Origin: Rhizobium sp. FKL33
GTDB taxonomy: Bacteria; Pseudomonadota; Alphaproteobacteria; Rhizobiales; Rhizobiaceae
Assembly: GCF_005222915.1 (NCBI RefSeq)
Contig: NZ_STFX01000005.1
Coordinates: 1 to 64,000 of the forward strand
Length of the DNA stretch: 64,000 bases
Direction: 5' to 3'
In this document: positions 17,745-26,225 of the stretch, piece after piece
How positions within the stretch are numbered: the first letter of the stretch is position 1
Layout: each line of letters begins with the position of its first letter
Made by a program: the position numbers and the translations under genes
The notes under the pieces: generated by a model
Told to the model about the DNA's origin: nothing
Database searches by the model: none
The model's input: the letters and a program-made list of their open reading frames with translations, nothing else

Positions 17745-18989
17745 ATGAATTTTCGCGCCATTTTGGGACTATCACTGGCGGCGACGTTTGTATTTGGCGC
17801 AGCCGCCAGAGCAGAGAGCGACGACCCGCTGCAGATTTTCGTGTCCAAGGACACGCAGACGATGACCGTCTATGACGGCGACGCCGTTGTGGCCACCACC
17901 AATGTTTCGACGGGAAAAGCGGGCCACACCACGCCCTCCGGCATCTTCTCCGTGCTCGAAAAGCGCAAGACGCATTTTTCCAATCTTTACGACGACGCTC
18001 CGATGCCCTTCATGCAGCGGCTGACCTGGTCGGGCATTGCGCTGCATGAATCGGCGCATGTGCCGCGCTATCCGGCCTCCCATGGCTGCGTGCGTATGCC
18101 CGGCGCCTTCGCCAAGACGCTGTTCGGCATGACCCGGCGCGGCTTCCATGTGGTGATCACCGATCGCGAGATCGCCCCGCGTCCCATGCCGGAGATCGGC
18201 CTGTTCAAGCCGCGCTATCCCGCGCGGGACGGCGATCTGCTGAGCGATGCGGCGATGCGGCCCGCCATCGTCGCCGATGGCAGTTCCGTCGAGGTCGCCA
18301 CCGCCGAGACCCTGCCGAAGATGGGCGCGGACGCCGTGGCGAAGCTTCCCGAACCCCAGAGACCGATCAAGATGCTGATCACGCGCGTGTCCGACCGCTA
18401 CTACATGCGCGAAGCGCAGGGCATGCTCGCGCAGCTCGGCTATGACGTCGGCCCCATCACCGGCGTAATGACCGCCAAGACCAACAAGGCGATCAAGGCC
18501 TATCAGGCGCTTCACGGCCAGAAGGCCAATGGGCAGATGACGCGGCAATTGGTGTCGTCGCTCTACAAGGTCTATGGCCGCAAGCCGGCGACCGGCTGGC
18601 TCTATGCGCGACAGAATTTCAAGCCGGTCTTCGACGGCCCGGTCGACATCGCCGATCCCGAGATCGCGCTCGGCACCCACTTCTACCAGGCGGTGCGAAC
18701 GAACCCTGCCCAGCGCTCCGCCGACTGGTTCGGAACCTCGCTCGACAACCAGATTCCCGGCTGGATGGCAACGCGCCTCGGCATCACCAGCGTCCCGGAC
18801 GCCACGGCGCAGGAGGCTGCCGAAGACGCGTTCAAGCGCCTGAACATCCCGGTCGAAACGCGCGAGAAGATCGAAGTGCTGCTCGGCAACGGCTCGTCGC
18901 TGACCATCACAGATGTCGCGAGCGACGGCGAGACGGGCGAAGGCACCGAATTCATCACCACGACGGTCGAGCCGCCCAGGGAAGGCTGA
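17745..18989 (+). CDS. L,D-transpeptidase with peptidoglycan-binding domain
   Basis: A 414-residue exported enzyme that forms 3-3 cross-links in peptidoglycan or anchors proteins to it. The signal peptide is at about 1-22. The YkuD catalytic domain is at about 27-155 with the HESAH (His101) and SHGCVRM (112-118, nucleophile Cys115) motifs. A peptidoglycan-binding-1 domain is at about 220-275 (AQGMLAQLGYDVGPITGVMTAKTNKAIKAYQ). The C-terminal 130 residues are less defined. The ATG at 17745 is preceded by GGAG and gives the signal peptide; the open frame upstream overlaps dinB. It is transcribed alone, with a strong terminator after it. Confidence 0.92.
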   Translation: MNFRAILGLSLAATFVFGAAARAESDDPLQIFVSKDTQTMTVYDGDAVVATTNVSTGKAGHTTPSGIFSVLEKRKTHFSNLYDDAPMPFMQRLTWSGIALHESAHVPRYPASHGCVRMPGAFAKTLFGMTRRGFHVVITDREIAPRPMPEIGLFKPRYPARDGDLLSDAAMRPAIVADGSSVEVATAETLPKMGADAVAKLPEPQRPIKMLITRVSDRYYMREAQGMLAQLGYDVGPITGVMTAKTNKAIKAYQALHGQKANGQMTRQLVSSLYKVYGRKPATGWLYARQNFKPVFDGPVDIADPEIALGTHFYQAVRTNPAQRSADWFGTSLDNQIPGWMATRLGITSVPDATAQEAAEDAFKRLNIPVETREKIEVLLGNGSSLTITDVASDGETGEGTEFITTTVEPPREG

Positions 18990-19011
18990 GACGTCCTGAA
19001 GGAACATCGCG

Positions 19012-19043
19012 GCGCCCGGGAGACGATCCCGGGCGTTTTCTTT
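19012..19043 (+). terminator. Rho-independent terminator of the L,D-transpeptidase gene
   Basis: CGCCCGGG (19013-19020) and CCCGGGCG (19028-19035) form a perfect eight-pair stem over a seven-base loop, followed by TTTTCTTTT. This is a textbook terminator 23 bases after the stop. Confidence 0.9.
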
Positions 19044-19188
19044 TGCGAGACGCGGCACGGTTTGACGGCAACATCCTGCCGGAAAACGCCAAGCCGCACC
19101 CGATCCGGGCGAACTCGGCTTGCCGTCGGAGAAAGCGAGGTCTAGGCAGGATTCGCTTTTCCTTTGTCATCTCGGACAGACGCCTCCC

Positions 19189-20370
19189 ATGAATGCCGCG
19201 ACCGCCCGCTCCGCACGGCTGATATTGCTGTCGCTTTTCGTCACCGCGCTCGGCAATTCGGCCATGATCCCGTTCATGGCCTATTTCATCATGCAGGAGC
19301 TCCATATGAGCGCGCTGCATGTGACCGGCTATTCCATCGCCGCAAGCCTCCTGACCATGCTGTGCAACCGCGTGGTCGGGGAACGCATCGACCGGGGCAG
19401 CCGAATCTTCAGTTTTGTCGCGGTCGGCAATCTCGGCCTCATGGCGGCGAGCCTCGCCGTGCTCGTCGCGCCGACCTATTGCGTGGTGGTGCTGGCGGCG
19501 GCGCCCTGCCTGGCGCTGGCGGGCGCGGGCATCTCGGCGGTCTATATCCTCGGCCGCCTGTTCGCCGAACGGAACGGCCTCGACGTGCAGCGCTACAACG
19601 CCAAGGTCAGGACCATGGTGTCGACCGGCTGGATGTTCGGCCCCGCCCTCTCCTATCTGATCGCGGCGCGCGGCGGGTCATTCTATGTGTTCCTGTTCGT
19701 GCTCGGCCTCTCCTGCGTGGCGCTGGCGACCACGATCGCCAGCCTGCCGCGCGATTTCCGCTCGGACAGACGCGAGCCGCGTTCTGCGACCGAGAGCGCC
19801 GGCTGGTTCGACAACCGCCCGCTCTGGCTCGCCGCCATCGCCTGCTTCCTGTTCAACGTCGCCCATGTGCTCTGCGCCTCGGCGCTGCCGCTGTTCTATA
19901 TCCGCGAGGCACATCTGCCCGTCTACGCGCCGGGCCTGTCGCTGACCTTCAAATGTCTCGCCGAAGTCGTGGCGATCATGGGCTCGCCTTACGTGACCGA
20001 CCGCATTGGACGGCGCAATGCGCTCTATCTCGCCGCCGTCGCCGGCATGGCCGCCTTTGCGGTGCTGCATGAGGCGACCAGCCTGCCGCTGATGGCGCTG
20101 GGCGCGCTGATGGAAGGCGCCTATTTCGGGCTGTTCGCCGGGGTCGCGGTGAGTTTCATGCAGGGCTTTGCACGCGGACGCATCGGCAGGGCGACGTCGC
20201 TCTATATGAACAGCCTGTTCCTGGGATCGCTGACAGCCAGCACCATGACCGGGCTGATCGCCACCGCTTTCAGCTTCCAGGCGGCGATCGCCACAGCCGG
20301 CATCGCCATGACGGCGGCGCTCGCCATGCTCTTCCTCACCCGCCGCGCCGACGCCGAAGCGGAGTCCTGA
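19189..20370 (+). CDS. Major facilitator superfamily transporter
   Basis: A 393-residue inner-membrane carrier with about twelve hydrophobic segments in two halves. Halves are separated near residue 190 by the polar stretch RDFRSDRREPRSATES. The first half carries NRVVGERIDRGSR, a loop 2-3 motif, and the second half VTDRIGRRNALYLAAVAG. It resembles the sugar efflux transporter (SetA/B-like) group more than drug exporters, but the substrate is not certain. The ATG at 19189 follows the upstream terminator; the frame is open from 19120. It converges on dnaE with six bases between stops. Confidence 0.85.
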   Translation: MNAATARSARLILLSLFVTALGNSAMIPFMAYFIMQELHMSALHVTGYSIAASLLTMLCNRVVGERIDRGSRIFSFVAVGNLGLMAASLAVLVAPTYCVVVLAAAPCLALAGAGISAVYILGRLFAERNGLDVQRYNAKVRTMVSTGWMFGPALSYLIAARGGSFYVFLFVLGLSCVALATTIASLPRDFRSDRREPRSATESAGWFDNRPLWLAAIACFLFNVAHVLCASALPLFYIREAHLPVYAPGLSLTFKCLAEVVAIMGSPYVTDRIGRRNALYLAAVAGMAAFAVLHEATSLPLMALGALMEGAYFGLFAGVAVSFMQGFARGRIGRATSLYMNSLFLGSLTASTMTGLIATAFSFQAAIATAGIAMTAALAMLFLTRRADAEAES

Positions 20371-20376
20371 ACGGCC

Positions 20377-23300
20377 TCACACCAGTTCGATATCGATCAC
20401 CCCGGGGGTCGCGCGCATGGCGGCGGCGATCTCCGGCGAGATGCGGAACCGCTCGGGCAGCTCCACCTCGATCTCGCGCTTGCCCTCGTCCTTGATGACG
20501 ATGAACGACACCACGCCCTCGCCCCTCTGGTTGAGATGCGTCGCCACCGAGCGCAGGGGCGCCGCGTCGCGCAGGAAGATGCGCATGGCCTTCTGCATCT
20601 GCACCGACTTTTCCTCGAGCGACTGCACCGACTGGATGCGCAGGCTCACGCCTTCCGGCCGCTCTTCGGCTTCGACGCCGATCACATAGGATTTGCCGGT
20701 TTCGAGCAGGTCGCGATATTGCGCCAGCGTCTCGGAGAACATCACCGCCTCGAACTGGCCGGAGGAATCCGAGAAAGCAACGATGCCCATCTTGTTGCCC
20801 GTGCGGGTCTTGCGCTCCTGCTTGGAGATCACGGTGCCCGCGAGCCGCCCCGGCGCCTTGCCCTGCTTCACCGCATTGGTGAAATTGGCGAAGGTCTGCA
20901 CGCGAAGCTTCGCCAGCACGGCGTTATAGGCGTCGAGCGGATGGGCGGTCAGATAGAAGCCGAGGACCTGGAATTCCTTGAGCAGCTTTTCCGAGGCCAG
21001 CCAGGGCGCGGTCGGCTGCAGGCCGATTTTTTCGGGACCCGACGCGCCGGAGCCGAACATATCGGACTGGCCGCTGGTCTTGTTCTGCACGGCGCGCTGC
21101 GCATAGGCCATGAGCCGATCGATACCGGCGGCCAGCGTGGCGCGGTCGACGCCGAAGCAATCGAAGGCGCCGGCCGAAATCAGGCTTTCCCAGACGCGAC
21201 GATTGACGAGCTTGGGATCGGTGCGCAGGCAGAAATCCTCGAGGCTTTCGAAGGGCGTGTCGCCGCGGGCCTCGACGATATGGTCGACCACCGCTTCGCC
21301 GACGCCCTTGATGGCGGCGAGCGAATAGAAGATGCAGTTGTCGCCGGTCTCGAAGCGGCGGAACGAGGTCTGCACCGAAGGCGGCACGATCTTGATGCCG
21401 AGCCGCATGGCGTCCTGGCGGAAGTCGTTGACCTTTTCGGTGTTGGCCATATCGAGCGTCATCGACGCGGCAAGGAATTCGACCGGATAATGCGCCTTCA
21501 GATAGGCGGTCTGATAGGACACCACGGCATAGGCTGCGGCGTGCGATTTGTTGAAGCCGTAATTGGCGAATTTGGCGAGCAGGTCGAAGATCAGGTTGGC
21601 CTGCGGTTTGGAGACCTTGTTGGCGATCGCGCCCTCGACGAAGCGCTCGCGCTGCTTGTCCATCTCCTCCTTGATCTTCTTACCCATGGCGCGGCGTAGA
21701 AGGTCGGCTTCGCCGAGCGAATAGCCCGACAGCACCTGCGCGATCTGCATGACCTGTTCCTGGTAGACGATGACGCCCTGCGTTTCCTTGAGCAGGTAAT
21801 CGATGGTCGGATGAACCGACTCGATCTCCTCCTCGCCATGTTTGCGGGCGTTGTAGACCGGGATGTTCTCCATCGGGCCCGGACGATACAGCGCCACCAG
21901 CGCGATGATGTCCTCGATACAGTCGGGCCGCATGCCGATCAGCGCCTTGCGCATGCCCGCGCTTTCCACCTGGAACACTCCCACCGTCTCGCCGCGCGAC
22001 AGCATCTCATACGTCAGTTTGTCATCGAGCGGCAAAGCCGAGAGATCGACCTCGATATTGCGCTTGGCGATGAAATCGACGGCGGTCTTCAGCACCGTCA
22101 GCGTCTTCAGGCCGAGGAAGTCGAACTTCACCAGACCCGCCTGCTCCACCCATTTCATGTTGAACTGGGTGACCGGCATGTCGGAGCGCGGGTCTCGATA
22201 CAGCGGCACGAGCTGCGCGAGCGGCCGGTCGCCGATGACGATGCCGGCGGCGTGGGTGGAGGCGTGGCGATAGAGGCCTTCGATCTTCTGGGCGATGTTG
22301 AGCAGGCGGGCGACCACCGGCTCCTTCTCCGCCTCTTCCTTCAGGCGCGGCTCCTCCTCGATCGCTTTATAAAGCGGCGTCGGATTGGCCGGGTTGTTGG
22401 GCACCAGCTTGCAGATGCGGTCGACCTGGCCATAGGGCATTTCCAGCACGCGACCGACGTCGCGCAGCGCCGCGCGCGCCTGCAGCGACCCGAAGGTGAT
22501 GATCTGCGCCACCTGCTCGCGGCCATATTTCTGCTGCACGTAGCGGATCACCTCTTCGCGGCGATCCTGGCAGAAGTCGATATCGAAGTCGGGCATCGAC
22601 ACGCGTTCCGGATTGAGGAAGCGTTCGAACAGCAGCGAGAAGCGCAAGGGGTCGATGTCGGTGATGGTGAGCGCATAGGCGACCAGCGAGCCTGCGCCCG
22701 AACCACGGCCCGGCCCGACCGGAATATCATGCTGCTTGGCCCATTTGATGAAGTCCGCCACGATCAGGAAGTAGCCTGGGAACTTCATCTTGGTGATGAT
22801 CGACAGCTCGAAATCGAGCCGCTCGTTGTAATCCTTCTCGGTATAGCCGTTGGCGAGACCGATCGTGTCGAGCCGCATGCGCAGGCCCTCCCAGGCCTGG
22901 CGCGCGAGCTCGTCCGACTCGGCCTTTTCGGCGGCGGCATGGTCGTCCGAGGCGCCGGTGAAACGCGGCAGGATCGGCGCGACGCCCTTGAGCATGAAGG
23001 CGCAGCGGCGGGCGATTTCCACCGTATTCTCGATCGCCTCGGGCAGATCGGCGAAGAGCTTGGCCATTTCCGCCCGGCTCTTGAAATAATGGTCGCGGGT
23101 CAGGCGGAAGCGGCTGTCGTCGGAGACCAGCGCGCCATGCGCCACCGCCATCAGCGCGTCATGCGCCTCGAAATCGTCGACCGACGGGAAGAACGGCTCG
23201 TTGGTGGCGACGATCGGCAGCTCCAGCCGATAGGCCAGCTCCAACATGCGGTTCTCATGACGGCGGTCATAGCCGGCGTGACGCTGCAATTCGACATAGA

Positions 23301-23865
23301 GCCGGCCGGGGAAATAGTCCGCCAAGGTCTTGAGCCGGGCCTCGGCCAGCGACGCATGTCCCTCGCGCAACGCCATATCGACGGGGCCGGCAGAGGCGCC
23401 GGTCAGCGCTATGACACCTTCCGTCCCATGATCCAGCCAGGAGCGCTTGATGTGGATCGTGCCCGGCCCGTCGCCTTCCATATAGGCGCGGCTGACGAGA
23501 TTGGAGACCACGTTATAGCCGTCGGTCGTCGCCGCGAGCAGCACGATCGCCGGCAGTTTGCGCATTTGCGGCTGGCGGCTTCGTTCATCCGCAGCCTCGT
23601 CCTCGAAATCGATAGACAGCTGGCAGCCGATGATCGGCTGCAGCCCGTCGCCAGAGGCGAGCTTGGAAAACTCCAGAGCCGCAAAGAGATTGTTGGTGTC
23701 GGTCAGGCCCAATGCCGGCTGCTGGTCGGCCACCGCTTTCGCGATGATCTTCTTGACCGGCAAGGCCCCTTCCAGAAGCGAATAGGCGGAGTGCGCCCGG
23801 AGATGCACGAATTGCGGCGTTTCAGCCAGACCCTCGAGGGGAGAAATTGCGTCCGCGTCGGCCAT
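20377..23865 (-). CDS. dnaE: DNA polymerase III alpha subunit
   Basis: The 1162-residue replicative polymerase subunit. The PHP domain is at the N-terminus (HLRAHSAYSLLEGALPVKK). The polymerase core has GPGRGSGAGSLVAYAL and PDFDIDF (catalytic aspartates near residue 425-430), and the fingers include THAAGIVI and YNFNKSHAAAYA-like GFNKSHAAAYAVVSYQTAYLK. The OB-fold (LAGTVISKQERKTRTGNKMGIVAFSD) and tau-binding C-terminus follow. Length and motifs are of the housekeeping DnaE1 type, not the error-prone DnaE2. It starts 84 bases after the stop of a tiny SOS-type gene on the same strand with no clear terminator between, so part of its transcription may come from that LexA promoter. Confidence 0.97.
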   Translation of the reverse strand: MADADAISPLEGLAETPQFVHLRAHSAYSLLEGALPVKKIIAKAVADQQPALGLTDTNNLFAALEFSKLASGDGLQPIIGCQLSIDFEDEAADERSRQPQMRKLPAIVLLAATTDGYNVVSNLVSRAYMEGDGPGTIHIKRSWLDHGTEGVIALTGASAGPVDMALREGHASLAEARLKTLADYFPGRLYVELQRHAGYDRRHENRMLELAYRLELPIVATNEPFFPSVDDFEAHDALMAVAHGALVSDDSRFRLTRDHYFKSRAEMAKLFADLPEAIENTVEIARRCAFMLKGVAPILPRFTGASDDHAAAEKAESDELARQAWEGLRMRLDTIGLANGYTEKDYNERLDFELSIITKMKFPGYFLIVADFIKWAKQHDIPVGPGRGSGAGSLVAYALTITDIDPLRFSLLFERFLNPERVSMPDFDIDFCQDRREEVIRYVQQKYGREQVAQIITFGSLQARAALRDVGRVLEMPYGQVDRICKLVPNNPANPTPLYKAIEEEPRLKEEAEKEPVVARLLNIAQKIEGLYRHASTHAAGIVIGDRPLAQLVPLYRDPRSDMPVTQFNMKWVEQAGLVKFDFLGLKTLTVLKTAVDFIAKRNIEVDLSALPLDDKLTYEMLSRGETVGVFQVESAGMRKALIGMRPDCIEDIIALVALYRPGPMENIPVYNARKHGEEEIESVHPTIDYLLKETQGVIVYQEQVMQIAQVLSGYSLGEADLLRRAMGKKIKEEMDKQRERFVEGAIANKVSKPQANLIFDLLAKFANYGFNKSHAAAYAVVSYQTAYLKAHYPVEFLAASMTLDMANTEKVNDFRQDAMRLGIKIVPPSVQTSFRRFETGDNCIFYSLAAIKGVGEAVVDHIVEARGDTPFESLEDFCLRTDPKLVNRRVWESLISAGAFDCFGVDRATLAAGIDRLMAYAQRAVQNKTSGQSDMFGSGASGPEKIGLQPTAPWLASEKLLKEFQVLGFYLTAHPLDAYNAVLAKLRVQTFANFTNAVKQGKAPGRLAGTVISKQERKTRTGNKMGIVAFSDSSGQFEAVMFSETLAQYRDLLETGKSYVIGVEAEERPEGVSLRIQSVQSLEEKSVQMQKAMRIFLRDAAPLRSVATHLNQRGEGVVSFIVIKDEGKREIEVELPERFRISPEIAAAMRATPGVIDIELV

Positions 23866-23949
23866 ATCGCTTCACCTGGATTCTTTGATCCGTTGTAGCG
23901 GGTCGGACCGGCGCCAGTCCAGCCCGAGGCGAAGCGGAGCCGCCTCAAC

Positions 23950-24036
23950 TCACAGCGCGCTCATCACCACGGCAAAGCTCGCCACGAACATAACGACTGA
24001 AGTGAATGCTGCCATGTCACGAAGGAAATCGGTCAT
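23950..24036 (-). CDS. 28-residue LexA-controlled membrane peptide (SidA-like candidate)
   Basis: Encodes MTDFLRDMAAF followed by TSVVMFVASFAVVMSAL: a seven-residue charged head and a 20-residue hydrophobic helix ending at the C-terminus. The ATG at 24036 has a perfect AGGAGG (24047-24042) five bases upstream. The promoter (TTGACA at 24092-24087, 17 bases, CATAAA at 24069-24064) is covered by three GTTC elements at 11-base spacing, which is the alphaproteobacterial LexA pattern. Size, topology and control resemble SidA of Caulobacter, a 29-residue SOS-induced division inhibitor that acts on FtsW/FtsN. I do not claim sequence homology. Being this short, it would be missed by most gene callers. 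Confidence 0.75.
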   Translation of the reverse strand: MTDFLRDMAAFTSVVMFVASFAVVMSAL

Positions 24037-24057
24037 TTACGCCTCCTGTTCGGATAT

Positions 24058-24083
24058 GTTCTATTTATGTTCTTTTATTGTTC
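24058..24083 (-). promoter_or_regulatory. Tandem overlapping LexA boxes
   Basis: GTTC occurs at 24058-24061, 24069-24072 and 24080-24083, each pair separated by exactly seven bases, which gives two overlapping GTTC-N7-GTTC sites. A fourth GTTC at 24048-24051 is spaced by six. The sites span the -10 to -30 region of the leftward promoter. Confidence 0.85.
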
Positions 24084-24092
24084 CGTTGTCAA
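24064..24092 (-). promoter_or_regulatory. Sigma-70-type promoter of the 28-residue peptide gene
   Basis: Minus strand TTGACA (24092-24087), a 17-base spacer, and CATAAA (24069-24064). Transcription would begin near 24057 and leave a leader of about 20 bases containing AGGAGG. Confidence 0.75.
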
Positions 24093-24190
24093 CGATCTCC
24101 ACAGGTGGAAGGTTAACGAAAGCTTTCCGTGAATAAAGCGGCTGCAACAGCCGTTGTTGCAACAAATAACGCGTGACCGGAGATTTCACG

Positions 24191-24787
24191 ATGCGCCTGC
24201 CCGTTTTCATCGCTCTCAGCCTGTTCGCCGTCCATCCGGCTCTCGCGGACCCTATCGACACCTCATCGATCGTCTCGGCCGTCGCCGGCGACTTCAACAA
24301 AGACGGCGAGCCGGATTTGGCGTTTCTCGTCCGCGGCGAGGAGGCCATGGACCTGCACTTTCTTCTCGGCGTCGAGGGCCGCGGCTATCTGGAGCCGACG
24401 GAGGTGGTGAAGGGCCAGGTCTGGGGCCAGGCCGGACCGGACAGTCTGGTGGGGCAGGAACCTTTCCTCGAAAAGCTTCCGAACGGGTCGCTCGCCGTCA
24501 ACACGCGCAACGACGCTGTCGGACGCAGCCGATGGAACCAGAAACTGACGCTCGCCTATCGCAACAAGGCGCTGGTCGTCGCCGGCTTTTCATATTCCTG
24601 GCGCGATACGATCGATCTCGCCAATGCCGGCCAGTGCGACATCAACATTCTCACCGGCAAGGGCTTTCGCGAGACCTTTCCTGAAGACGGCGATCCGGTC
24701 AGGAGCAGCATCTCGATCGAGGCAGAGCAATCGCCTTTTGCGACCTGGAGCGACGCCGCCGCCATCGCCGCCTGCAATCCTGGTTGA
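24191..24787 (+). CDS. Exported protein with FG-GAP/calcium-loop-like motif
   Basis: A 198-residue protein with a signal peptide (MRLPVFIALSLFAVHPALA, about 19 residues). Just after it lies AGDFNKDGEPDLAFL, the D-x-N-x-D-G-x-x-D pattern of FG-GAP repeats and calcium-binding loops. The remainder (LNTRNDAVGR-like segment, WRDTIDLANAGQCDINILTGKGF) has no other recognised domain. The ATG at 24191 follows CGGAG. It is divergent from the SOS-type peptide gene, with its start 108 bases from the LexA boxes, so shared control is possible but not shown. Function unknown. Confidence 0.75.
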   Translation: MRLPVFIALSLFAVHPALADPIDTSSIVSAVAGDFNKDGEPDLAFLVRGEEAMDLHFLLGVEGRGYLEPTEVVKGQVWGQAGPDSLVGQEPFLEKLPNGSLAVNTRNDAVGRSRWNQKLTLAYRNKALVVAGFSYSWRDTIDLANAGQCDINILTGKGFRETFPEDGDPVRSSISIEAEQSPFATWSDAAAIAACNPG

Positions 24788-24857
24788 TGTTCACTTTTTG
24801 TTCTTGCGATTCCTCATGAGTGGAGTTAGGTTTGCCTGACAGGACGGAGGGGATCGC

Positions 24858-25319
24858 ATGGACGAGTTGGAAGCCGTGATCATCGAGGCCAAGCGCGCCG
24901 CCTATGTCGGCGGCGCCGCGCAGGCGACGACGCCCTCACGCATGGGCGCCCATGATGTTTCGTGGAAACGCGGCGAGTGGTCCTATCTCGACAGCTATTT
25001 CGGCGGCACGGATTTTTCCGGACAGGAAGTGGTTTGGCGGCGCGGCGAGCCGGTCTGGGCCATGTCCTATTTCGGCTATATCATCCATGACGACCGCATC
25101 GACGCCTCACGCGCGGGCGCCGTGATCAAGCATGCGCTCGGAAAACTCTATGCCGAGGAAGGCCGGTTTTTGGGCGGCTACCGCTGCGCCCACGATCATG
25201 GGGTCTATGTCGACGAAAACGACGGCGATTTCAGCCGCTTCACCGGCCGCGAACGCATCGAGGTCGGCGGCGTCGAAGCCTACAATCTCGTCTATCACGG
25301 CGGACTGATCCGTCCCTAG
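24858..25319 (+). CDS. DUF5680 family protein
   Basis: A 153-residue soluble protein that matches the DUF5680 pattern: an N-terminal helix (DELEAVIIEAKRAAYVGG), WSYLDSYFGGTDFSGQEVVW, MSYFGYI and a C-terminal GVEAYNLVYHGGLI. Members are often encoded near regulators or detoxification genes. The biochemical role is unknown. The ATG at 24858 has GGAGG nine bases upstream (GACGGAGGGGATCGC). It is not obviously linked to its neighbours; the OmpW-like gene ends convergently 11 bases away. Confidence 0.75.
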   Translation: MDELEAVIIEAKRAAYVGGAAQATTPSRMGAHDVSWKRGEWSYLDSYFGGTDFSGQEVVWRRGEPVWAMSYFGYIIHDDRIDASRAGAVIKHALGKLYAEEGRFLGGYRCAHDHGVYVDENDGDFSRFTGRERIEVGGVEAYNLVYHGGLIRP

Positions 25320-25330
25320 TCTCCTGCGCT

Positions 25331-25981
25331 TCAGAAGCGATAGGTCAGGCCGATCTGAACAACGGGATAGACCTGATAGGCGTTCAAACGCTCCTGCTGC
25401 TTGCGGATCTCGTTCTGGATCTGCTGTTCGGTGAAGCCGTAGAGATCGGCATGCGAGACGACGTGGAGATCCGGCTGGCCTCCATAAAGCGCGCCGACAT
25501 CCAGGCTGACGCTGAGCCTCTCCTTGACCTTCAGGCTATAGCCGACGCCGAGATAGGGCTGCACAGGATTTTGGGTGATCTTGTAGGTGGTGAGGGGATC
25601 GCGGATGATCACCGTGATCGCATCCTTGCCCTTGCCGTATTGGCGTTCGAGATTGGACAGGCTGCCCTTCACATAGGAGCCCGACAACCTGACGCCGGCG
25701 GACAGCCGCAGCCCGTCTTCATAGGGATAGTAATCCGCCACGGCGCCGAGGCTGAAGAGGCGCGCCCTGTTGTCGGTGTCGGATTTTTTGGCAGCGTAGG
25801 AGAAGGAGAAACTGGCGCCAGACACGTCGAAACGCGCCGCCCAGGCGTCATTCAGCCGCTTTTCGGCGCCGATGCCCACGCCGAGCGTGCTGACCTGCGG
25901 CGTCAGCGTCAGTTCGTCTGCGGCGGCGGCGCCCGTCATAGCCGCGGCGATCAGGCCTGAAAGAAATGCGATGCGCACCAT
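25331..25981 (-). CDS. OmpW-family outer-membrane protein
   Basis: A 216-residue barrel protein. The signal peptide covers about 1-21 (MVRIAFLSGLIAAAMTGAAAA). The mature chain shows alternating strands with ADYYPYEDGLRLSAGVRLSGSYVKG, a long extracellular segment (about 110-140) and PYLGVGYSLKVKERLSVSLDVGALYGG. It ends with VYPVVQIGLTYRF, with the terminal Phe needed for assembly. Strand spacing and the GLRLSAGVR stretch resemble OmpW/AlkL-type small-molecule channels. The ATG at 25981 has a G-rich Shine-Dalgarno sequence just upstream; the frame opens 11 codons earlier. It appears to be transcribed alone. Confidence 0.8.
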   Translation of the reverse strand: MVRIAFLSGLIAAAMTGAAAADELTLTPQVSTLGVGIGAEKRLNDAWAARFDVSGASFSFSYAAKKSDTDNRARLFSLGAVADYYPYEDGLRLSAGVRLSGSYVKGSLSNLERQYGKGKDAITVIIRDPLTTYKITQNPVQPYLGVGYSLKVKERLSVSLDVGALYGGQPDLHVVSHADLYGFTEQQIQNEIRKQQERLNAYQVYPVVQIGLTYRF

Positions 25982-26225
25982 GCCCCCTGACGGCGCATTT
26001 CCCCGGCGCCGCATCGTGATTACGCTTTGGAGCCTACGCCGAACTTGTTTCCCGCGGGCTAACGATCGGCCGCGGCCGAATTATTTCATCGAAAGGCGCA
26101 ATTGAATTTGAACCGGCTCACCCGCTCCCTTATGTTCCGGACAGCGGCATTGGACCTGCGTTCGCCTTGACCCGGGCGCAATCGGCAGTTCCAATAGCAG
26201 AATTGGCGAGTCTCAGACGGAAATC

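Noticed and set aside
21811-23898. 695-codon plus-strand frame opposite dnaE
   Set aside because: Antisense shadow of a universally conserved gene.
24048-24061. GTTC-N6-GTTC as a further LexA box
   Set aside because: Spacing is six, not seven; noted as part of the array but not counted as a site.
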